From the NCBI GenBank assembly GCA_003221985.1, contig QHUQ01000025.1:1-18465 (forward strand): a DNA stretch of 18,465 bases. The letters run 5' to 3'. This document shows positions 7,703 through 13,018 of this stretch, piece by piece. Each line of letters starts with the position of its first letter. Positions within the stretch are counted from its first letter, which is position 1. Below the pieces are notes generated by a model. It saw only the letters and a program-made list of their open reading frames with translations, did no database searches and was not told where the DNA came from. The position numbers and the translations under genes were made by a program. The stretch is from Gemmatimonadota bacterium (GTDB lineage: Bacteria > Gemmatimonadota > Gemmatimonadetes > Gemmatimonadales > GWC2-71-9).

Positions 7703-8719
7703 CTAAGTGGTCAGGACGTTGCGGTATTTCTCCGGAGAATCGAGGATCCGCCCCGCCCCCCGGACCACGCAGGTCATGGGGTCCTCGTCCAGGTGAATCG
7801 GCAATCCCGTCTCCTGTTGCAGCAGCAGATCGAGTCCACGGATCAAGGCGCCGCCACCGGTCATCACGATGCCGCGATCCACGATGTCGGAGGCCAGCTC
7901 AGGCGGCGTGATCTCGAGCGCGCGCCGCACCGCGTCGACGATCTGCTGGATCGGCTCCTGCACGGCCTCGCGGATCTCGCTCGAATGCACGCGCACGATC
8001 TTCGGGATGCCGGACACGAGGTCGCGGCCCTTCACTTCCATTTCGCGCTCTTCGCCGATCGGCGCCGCCGATCCGATCTGGATCTTGATCTGCTCCGCGG
8101 TGGGCTCACCGATCAGCAGGTTGTAATTCTTGCGCATGAACTGCACGATCGCCTGATCCAGCTCGTCACCGCCGGTGCGGATCGACGTGTCGGACACGAT
8201 GCCCGACAGCGCGATGACCGCGATCTCCGTGGTGCCGCCACCGATGTCGATCACCATGTTGCCGGTGGGCGTCTCGACCGGGAGTCCGACGCCGATCGCC
8301 GCCGCCATCGGCTCGGCGACCATGTACACCTCTTTCGCGCCCGCCGACTGCGCCGAGTCGCGCACCGCGCGCTTCTCCACTTCGGTGATGCCGCTGGGCA
8401 CGCACACGATCACCTTGGGACGGACGCGGAAGAGATGACGGTCGATGATCGTCTTCAGGAAAAAGCGCAGCATCTTCTCGGTCACGTCGAAGTCGGCGAT
8501 GACGCCGTCCTTGAGCGGCCGCACGGCGAGCACGCCATCGGGTGTGCGGCCGAGCATGCGCTTGGCTTCGAGGCCGATGCCCTTGACCTTGCCGGTCGCC
8601 TTTTCGATCGCGACGACGGAGGGTTCGTTCAACACGATCCCTTCGCCGCGGACGTAGACGAGAGTGTTAGCTGTGCCAAGGTCCACGGCGATTTCGTTCG
8701 CCGGGCTCCATGCACCCAT
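7703..8719 (-). CDS. mreB: Rod shape-determining actin homologue MreB
   Basis: Cytoplasmic actin-like ATPase that forms membrane-associated filaments orienting wall synthesis. Signatures: phosphate-1 loop IAVDLGTANTLVYV near the start, CVPSGITEVEKRAVRDSA, AEPMAAAIGVGLPV, phosphate-2 VIDIGGGTTEIAVIALSG and adenosine motif VMTGGGALIRGL. From ATG 8719 the product is 338 aa and begins MGAWSPANEIAVDLGT, a normal MreB start. A GTG at 8746 would add nine residues (start MPPSWLNFK) and cannot be excluded, because neither start has a clear Shine-Dalgarno. First gene of the eight-gene minus-strand run; the nearest promoter candidate is at 8792-8820. Confidence 0.97.
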   Translation of the reverse strand: MGAWSPANEIAVDLGTANTLVYVRGEGIVLNEPSVVAIEKATGKVKGIGLEAKRMLGRTPDGVLAVRPLKDGVIADFDVTEKMLRFFLKTIIDRHLFRVRPKVIVCVPSGITEVEKRAVRDSAQSAGAKEVYMVAEPMAAAIGVGLPVETPTGNMVIDIGGGTTEIAVIALSGIVSDTSIRTGGDELDQAIVQFMRKNYNLLIGEPTAEQIKIQIGSAAPIGEEREMEVKGRDLVSGIPKIVRVHSSEIREAVQEPIQQIVDAVRRALEITPPELASDIVDRGIVMTGGGALIRGLDLLLQQETGLPIHLDEDPMTCVVRGAGRILDSPEKYRNVLTT

Positions 8720-8791
8720 TTTGAAATTCAGCCAGCTTGGTGGCACGTGATCGTCGGTAAAAGGGTGAGGCGGGTTGATGCGAACGGCTCA

Positions 8792-8820
8792 AGTGTAATG
8801 AAATGCGTAACCTCAAGCAA
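8792..8820 (-). promoter_or_regulatory. Candidate sigma70-type promoter for the mreB operon
   Basis: On the minus strand TTGCTT (8820-8815), a 17-nt spacer and TACACT (8797-8792) resemble -35 and -10 boxes (3/6 and 4/6 matches to TTGACA and TATAAT). Expected start of transcription is near 8785, leaving a leader of about 65 nt to the mreB ATG. It lies in the divergent mreB/ferredoxin intergenic region. Confidence 0.4.
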
Positions 8821-8829
8821 GGATGAAGC

Positions 8830-8858
8830 TTGACGGCCCTATCACGTCCGGCTAGCCT
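8830..8858 (+). promoter_or_regulatory. Candidate promoter for the ferredoxin-reductase pair (leaderless)
   Basis: TTGACG (8830-8835), a 17-nt spacer and TAGCCT (8853-8858) form a plausible sigma70-type promoter. The predicted start of transcription is 8865-8866, which is the A of the ferredoxin ATG at 8866, so the mRNA would have essentially no leader. No Shine-Dalgarno precedes that ATG. Confidence 0.5.
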
Positions 8859-8865
8859 TTCGCCC

Positions 8866-9096
8866 ATGCGTCGCGTGACGCCCGACACAATTGCCGTCGT
8901 TGACCTCGCGGTATGCGACCGTTGTGGCCTTTGTTTGCCACTTTGCCCCCCCGAAGCGATCCACCTCGAACTGAACATTCTTACGGTCGACGACGCCACG
9001 TGCACAGGCTGTGAGAAGTGCATCGCTCCCTGCCCGGTGGGCGCCCTGATGATGACTCCCCTCAATCCCAGCTCCCGGCTCCTAGTCCATGCCTGA
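8866..9096 (+). CDS. 2[4Fe-4S] ferredoxin
   Basis: Small 76-aa electron carrier with two clostridial-type iron-sulphur motifs: CDRCGLCLPLCP (about residues 17-28) and CTGCEKCIAPCPVGA (about 47-61), each CxxCxxCxxxCP. It lacks other domains. I chose ATG 8866; a TTG at 8830 in the same frame would add twelve unconserved residues and coincides with a good -35 box. Its stop lies 8 nt inside the next gene, a geranylgeranyl-reductase family flavoprotein, so the two are almost certainly co-translated. The natural inference is that this ferredoxin is the reductant of that enzyme, as archaeal geranylgeranyl reductases are known to use ferredoxin-type donors. Divergent from mreB. Confidence 0.93.
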   Translation: MRRVTPDTIAVVDLAVCDRCGLCLPLCPPEAIHLELNILTVDDATCTGCEKCIAPCPVGALMMTPLNPSSRLLVHA

Positions 9097-10264
9097 TATC
9101 GACGTCCTGGTCGTCGGCGCGGGACCAGCCGGGGCCGTCGCCGCCTGGCAGACCAAGCAGGCGGCGCCCGAGCTCGACGTCCTCTTATTGGAACGGGACC
9201 GCGCGGTGGGCTCACCCGTGCGCTGCGCCGAGGGTGTGGGCGACGCCGGCCTGCGCGAATTCGCCAATCCGGACGGTGCCGACTGGGTATCCCGACGGAT
9301 CACCGACGTCATTTTTCAGGCGCCTGATGACACCGAGGTAGTGCTCGCCGATTGCGGTCTCGGCTGGATTCTCGACCGGACGCGGTTCGACGCACACCTT
9401 GCGGCAGAAGCAGCAGCGGCCGGCGCGCAGGTGCTCGTCGGCGCCGAAGCGACCGGGATGTCGCGCGATGGTGATGCACGTTGGCACGTGCGCGTGAAGG
9501 AGCGCGGGAGGGACGAGATCTACCGCGCGCGCATCGTCATCGGGGCCGATGGCGTCGAAACGATGGTCGGTCGCTGGGCGGGGCTCGAAACCCGGGTTCC
9601 CGCGCGCGATATGGAGTCGTGCGCACAGTACGTGCTCCAGGGGATCGATTTCAATCCCGACGCGATTTACCTGCAGTTCAGCAATGCGATTGCGCCCGGG
9701 GGATATGCCTGGATTTTCCCCAAGGCTGTCGGCGTGGCAAACGTCGGTCTGGGGCTCGTCGCGTTGAAGACCAATGGCCGCAATGCGCGCGAGTACCTCG
9801 ACGCGTGGATCGCCCGACGTTTCCCCAACGGCGCCCGCACCGGCTACACGGTCGGCGGTGTCATCGTGCATACGACGATCAAGAAGACGTACGCGGACGG
9901 CGTGATGATCGCGGGGGATGCCGCGCACATGATCAATCCGCTCTCGGGGGGCGGCATCACCAACGCGATGAAGGCAGGGCGCCTGGCGGGATGCAGCGCA
10001 GCCGCCGCGATTCGTGAAGGTGACACGAGCGAGCGGCGGCTGGCGCGCTACCATCAGGCATGGATGGAGTTACTGGGCGAGGACCACCTCAAGTACTACC
10101 GGATCAAGCAGGCGTTGGAGAACGTCGATGATGCGTCCTTCAACAAGTTGGCGCGCACCGTGAATAAGATTCCGCAGGAGAGACGTTCCATCGGCAGGAT
10201 CTTTGCGCACGCGTTGATCAAACATCCACAGCTGATTCCGGTAGCGGCGCGCTTTTTCGTCTAA
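9089..10264 (+). CDS. Geranylgeranyl reductase family FAD-dependent oxidoreductase
   Basis: Flavoprotein that saturates double bonds of an isoprenoid chain. The 391-aa protein has an N-terminal FAD dinucleotide motif (VVGAGPAGAVAA, 8-19), the family's PVRCAEGV (43-50) with a conserved Cys near the flavin, GGYAWIFPK (204-212), ANVGLGL and the second FAD motif GVMIAGDAAHMINPLSGGG (271-289). It looks like the archaeal digeranylgeranylglycerophospholipid reductase branch rather than plant/cyanobacterial ChlP. Substrate in this bacterium is unknown: menaquinone side chain, a polyprenyl carrier or a carotenoid precursor are possibilities. ATG 9089 lies within the last codons of the ferredoxin gene. 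Its 3' end overlaps the convergent deacetylase gene by 47 nt. Family call is strong; substrate is inference. Confidence 0.93.
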   Translation: MPDIDVLVVGAGPAGAVAAWQTKQAAPELDVLLLERDRAVGSPVRCAEGVGDAGLREFANPDGADWVSRRITDVIFQAPDDTEVVLADCGLGWILDRTRFDAHLAAEAAAAGAQVLVGAEATGMSRDGDARWHVRVKERGRDEIYRARIVIGADGVETMVGRWAGLETRVPARDMESCAQYVLQGIDFNPDAIYLQFSNAIAPGGYAWIFPKAVGVANVGLGLVALKTNGRNAREYLDAWIARRFPNGARTGYTVGGVIVHTTIKKTYADGVMIAGDAAHMINPLSGGGITNAMKAGRLAGCSAAAAIREGDTSERRLARYHQAWMELLGEDHLKYYRIKQALENVDDASFNKLARTVNKIPQERRSIGRIFAHALIKHPQLIPVAARFFV

Positions 10265-11054
10265 CCGACTGCAGTATCGAAGTCCCCACGGCGCAGCGAT
10301 TGGCGACGTGCGCCACGGTGCGTCCGGCTGCTCCAAGCAGGTCGTCTCGCAAACCGAACGGCGTATCGCCCAGGTCCCAGCAATACACCGGGACTCGCGG
10401 TAGATGCAACGGATCGCCGGTTGCCTTCACTCCACCGAAGCCAAGCGCATAACCCGCCTGTCGCGCGTGGCGGACGATACGGTCGTCGAGTGCGCCGAAC
10501 GGGTATGCAACCGCCTGCCCCGCTTCCGGACCCAGTCGCGCCGTCAGCACGGCGCGCGAACCATGTAGCTCCGCCTCGACCGCCGAGTCGTCGAGCCAGG
10601 TCAGGCGCCGATGTGTGGCACCATAAGACGCGAACTCGAAACCCCGCGCGCGCCAATGCTCGACATCCCGCCAGCTCAAATGCGCGAGCCGGTCCCAAGT
10701 GTAGCGGACATCCCACGTATTTATCTTGCCGACGTAGTCGGTGATCACAAACGTCGTGGCGGTGAAGCCGAGGTCCGCGAGGATCGGATAGGCGTGCTCG
10801 TCAAGCGATGCGTAGCCGTCGTCGAACGTGAGCAGGAATTCGCGCGGCAGGGATGGTAGGGGCGCAGCATGCTGCGCCCCTACCTCATCCCACCCCCGCG
10901 CGAATTCCGCCAGCGATAGCGTCCGCCATCCAGCTCGTGCCAACGCATTCATTTGCCGCGCAAAGACCGAGCGGCCCACGCGCGTGACGCCGAGCTCGAG
11001 TGGACCGCCGATGCGGTGGTAGCAGAGGACCGGAACGTGGGGGGGGGGGGCTAT
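10218..11054 (-). CDS. Polysaccharide deacetylase (NodB fold), start unresolved
   Basis: NodB-homology hydrolase expected to remove acetyl groups from a cell-surface or wall glycan. Motif 1 is LLTFDDGYASLDEHAYPIL and motif 3 AVAYPFGALDD. Motif 2 reads ASYGATHRRL: the first metal His of the usual SHxxxH is Tyr, so metal binding and activity may be altered. The only ordinary start is GTG 10979, but the frame upstream encodes HVPVLCYHRIGGPLELGVTR, the typical N-terminus of this family, so translation must begin earlier. No ATG, GTG or TTG exists there. I mark the frame from ATA 11054, which overlaps the upstream gene's TAG as ATAG and follows GGAAG by about 7 nt; this is an inference, not an established start. 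A C12 tract lies at 11039-11050 and a 28-bp palindrome within the gene. No signal peptide is evident. Confidence 0.82.
   Translation of the reverse strand: MAPPPHVPVLCYHRIGGPLELGVTRVGRSVFARQMNALARAGWRTLSLAEFARGWDEVGAQHAAPLPSLPREFLLTFDDGYASLDEHAYPILADLGFTATTFVITDYVGKINTWDVRYTWDRLAHLSWRDVEHWRARGFEFASYGATHRRLTWLDDSAVEAELHGSRAVLTARLGPEAGQAVAYPFGALDDRIVRHARQAGYALGFGGVKATGDPLHLPRVPVYCWDLGDTPFGLRDDLLGAAGRTVAHVANRCAVGTSILQSVRRKSAPLPESAVDV
10856..10883. repeat. 28-bp perfect palindrome inside the deacetylase gene
   Basis: GTAGGGGCGCAGCA (10856-10869) is followed immediately by its exact reverse complement (10870-10883). Imperfect symmetry extends outward: GGATG before the left arm, and CTCATCC after the right, with a 2-nt bulge. 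On the minus strand it encodes Val-Gly-Ala-Gln-His-Ala-Ala-Pro-Leu in the variable loop just before the TFDDGY motif, keeping the frame. It looks like a dispersed palindromic element of the REP or small-MITE kind inserted in a tolerant loop. Confidence 0.85.
11039..11050. repeat. Homopolymer tract of 12 G/C
   Basis: Twelve G on the plus strand (C on the coding strand) immediately follow the stop codon of the 11051-11803 gene and sit at the N-terminal coding end of the deacetylase. Such tracts are prone to slippage in cells and in sequencing. Confidence 0.95.
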
Positions 11055-11803
11055 GTCGCCGCTTCCAGCGATGTCACTGATCGAATGACCTGCCGCCCAA
11101 TCACTGCATATGTCCTGCCCAACAGGTTGCGCACGTCCTCGTCCAACAACTCCCCCGCAGGCTGGGAGGCGCGCCAGCGTGCGGTGCTATCGCGCAAGCG
11201 ACGGACGATCGCCGGCCCGGCATCCAGGGTCGTCGGTTGTTGCACCGGCATCGCCGCGGCTGACACCAGCATGGCGCGATGGCGGCCGATGATCGTCATG
11301 AGGCCATCACCCCAGTCGCAGAACTGGCGGTGATTCGCCGGCGGCTTGGCCAGCGCCGTACTACTGGCGCCGCGCGCCGTCATGAAGAACTCACCGGATG
11401 CCGATTCGGAAAACAACATCATCACGGGATTCAAAACGCCCGTGTCGCGGCTGCGGACGACGCCGAACCAGCCGCAGATCGTGCGGCTCTCATCGATGAA
11501 CCACCGCGCGGGGGCGAAGGGCGTACCGTTGGGGTGGATCTCCATCAGGTCGCCCAAGACCAGCAACCCCGCCGCGCGAATCTCACTCTCGGCTGCATCG
11601 AACAGTGGGCGCGCGTCGACCGCAATCGGCTCGTCCGCGCGCGGGGGCCGGTACCCGACGATTTGGTGCGCCATCTCCCGCATTTTCAGCACGTGCGGCA
11701 CGAGCGCTCGCACCACGCCCCGATTGATCAGCCGAGCGCGGATCTCGTACCCTGCGATCAGAACGACGAAGACGCCCGCGGCGATCAGCACATAGGGCAG
11801 CAT
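11051..11803 (-). CDS. Hypothetical membrane-anchored protein
   Basis: Not recognised. The 250-aa product has one N-terminal hydrophobic segment (about 3-19, LPYVLIAAGVFVVLIAG) that could be a signal anchor, followed by a positively charged stretch, so topology is uncertain. The rest is soluble-looking: a region rich in aromatic residues (RWFIDESRTICGWFGVV, 100-116), FCDWGDGLMTIIGRHRAML (161-179) and an Arg-rich helical C-terminus. C110 and C162 are the only cysteines. It starts 7 nt after the stop of the membrane protein gene upstream, without a clear Shine-Dalgarno, and its TAG abuts the C12 tract and the deacetylase reading frame. The three genes probably form one transcription unit, hinting at an envelope role. 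Confidence 0.8.
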   Translation of the reverse strand: MLPYVLIAAGVFVVLIAGYEIRARLINRGVVRALVPHVLKMREMAHQIVGYRPPRADEPIAVDARPLFDAAESEIRAAGLLVLGDLMEIHPNGTPFAPARWFIDESRTICGWFGVVRSRDTGVLNPVMMLFSESASGEFFMTARGASSTALAKPPANHRQFCDWGDGLMTIIGRHRAMLVSAAAMPVQQPTTLDAGPAIVRRLRDSTARWRASQPAGELLDEDVRNLLGRTYAVIGRQVIRSVTSLEAAT

Positions 11804-11810
11804 CGGGGCG

Positions 11811-12371
11811 CTAGCGCGGCCAGAGCCATCCGAAGACGGCGCAGGTAACCAGCGCGAAGATCAGGCCGTCAAACGTGCCCTTGAGCGTCATCGCCCACGC
11901 CCGCCGGTACCAGATCGACATCTGCCACAGCGCCAGTGAGTATCCGAGAAAGGCGGTGGTGCCCGCGAAGCGGCAGAGCTGCGTGAACGTCGCACCCGGC
12001 GGCAGGGCGGCGCCGGCGATGTAGCCGGCGAACACGCTGACCACGAGGCAGTACGCGAACCACTGCGACAAATTCGAGACCATGGACCCGCTCCACGGCG
12101 GCATCACCGTCAGGAGCACCGCGGGACCGCGCTGCATTTTCGCCTTGAACTCCGGCGAGCGCATTTCAGCGGGGTTCGCGGGACGCGGCATCAGGTAATC
12201 ACCGGGCGGCATGCCGAGGGGACGCAGCGCATCCAGCACGCGGTCTTCGTTCTGATAGCGGGGATAATCGGACTTATGCCACAGCGGCGTCATGTGGATG
12301 ATGGAGCTGACGACGAATACCGCGACCGCGGAGACGAGGATCGGCAGCCACAGGGCGGACAACGCGGTCAT
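11811..12371 (-). CDS. Uncharacterised multi-pass membrane protein
   Basis: A 186-aa protein with hydrophobic segments at about 7-25, 103-123, 132-152 and 166-184, separated by a conserved-looking soluble loop (WHKSDYPRYQNEDRVLDALRP ... PPGDYLMPRPANPAEMRSPEF). I have an impression of a family of hypothetical proteins in Gemmatimonadota and Acidobacteriota with the same HM-WHKSDY, MPPGDY, MRSPEF and WQMSIWYRR elements, but I know of no assigned function. ATG 12371 has a good Shine-Dalgarno (AGGAG about 6 nt upstream). It is 70 nt downstream of the peroxiredoxin gene and 7 nt upstream of the next gene; an operon with the anchored protein and the deacetylase is likely. Confidence 0.87.
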   Translation of the reverse strand: MTALSALWLPILVSAVAVFVVSSIIHMTPLWHKSDYPRYQNEDRVLDALRPLGMPPGDYLMPRPANPAEMRSPEFKAKMQRGPAVLLTVMPPWSGSMVSNLSQWFAYCLVVSVFAGYIAGAALPPGATFTQLCRFAGTTAFLGYSLALWQMSIWYRRAWAMTLKGTFDGLIFALVTCAVFGWLWPR

Positions 12372-12441
12372 CCAGTCTCCTGATTAGGGGGGGCGTCTAT
12401 CGTAGCCTCCGGCACCGTCTCGAGCAATGTGTCCGCGCCGC

Positions 12442-12939
12442 TTAGGACCTCCGTCCCGCGCCGGCCCCCGCCCCGGCGGGTTGCGATAGCTCCTCCAGAG
12501 CAGCGAGAATGCCGTCCGCGCCCGGATTCTGTGCGACGTCCGACAGGTAGCTCCAGCGAATCACGCCATCGGCATCGATCACGAACAGCGCCCGTTCGGA
12601 AAAGCCGTCCTGGGCGCGATACGAGCCGTACTTGCGCGACACCTCGCCCTTGGGCTCGAAATCCGCGAGCAGCGGGAAGTCGAGATTGCGGGCGCTGGCG
12701 TATGCTTTGTGGCACCACGCGCCGTCGACGGAAACGCCGATCAACTGCGCGCCGTAGCGCTGGAACTCGGGCAGAACCTCGTTGAACAACGCGAGCTCAT
12801 CGCCGCAGACGGGACTCCAGTCGGCAGGATAGAACGCGAGAATCACGGGTCGCCCGCGCAGCTCGGAGAGGCTGAGCGTTGCGTCGGCACTTTTCTTGAG
12901 CGTGAAATCGGGAGCTTTGGTGCCGGGCGACAGAACCAT
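12442..12939 (-). CDS. Peroxiredoxin (AhpC/TSA family)
   Basis: Thiol peroxidase reducing hydrogen peroxide or organic peroxides in the cytoplasm. The 165-aa thioredoxin-fold protein has the peroxidatic motif YPADWSPVC (Cys45 in Px3Sx2C context) and the supporting Arg in SERALFVID (R116). A second cysteine, C76 in DGAWCHKAY, could act as resolving residue of an atypical 2-Cys cycle, which is inference. The last nine or so residues are Ala/Gly/Arg-rich and look unstructured. The ATG has the strongest Shine-Dalgarno of the window (AAGGAG, about 7 nt upstream), in a leader almost devoid of C. It follows the ABC exporter gene by 79 nt on the same strand. No signal peptide is present. Confidence 0.94.
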   Translation of the reverse strand: MVLSPGTKAPDFTLKKSADATLSLSELRGRPVILAFYPADWSPVCGDELALFNEVLPEFQRYGAQLIGVSVDGAWCHKAYASARNLDFPLLADFEPKGEVSRKYGSYRAQDGFSERALFVIDADGVIRWSYLSDVAQNPGADGILAALEELSQPAGAGAGAGRRS

Positions 12940-12943
12940 AGAG

Positions 12944-13015
12944 ATCTCCTTTCCTCCTACCTAAAGAATACCTCCTCACCAACCTTCACACACCTCCACC
13001 ATCCTTCACAACCTC
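12944..13015 (-). other. C-depleted, G/A/T leader before the peroxiredoxin gene
   Basis: On the minus (coding) strand 13015-12944 has essentially one C (at 12966) in about 70 nt, within a genome segment otherwise rich in C. It contains an 8-nt direct repeat TGTGAAGG (complements of 13003-13010 and 12983-12990), several GG runs, a -10-like TATTCT (12970-12965) and the Shine-Dalgarno. It could be a leader with G-rich structure or a low-complexity spacer. Confidence 0.6.
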
Positions 13016-13018
13016 GCG

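Noticed and set aside
12368..12718. Minus-strand frame overlapping the peroxiredoxin 3' half
   Set aside because: Arg-rich, no recognisable motif and out of frame with the peroxiredoxin, whose catalytic motifs are clear.
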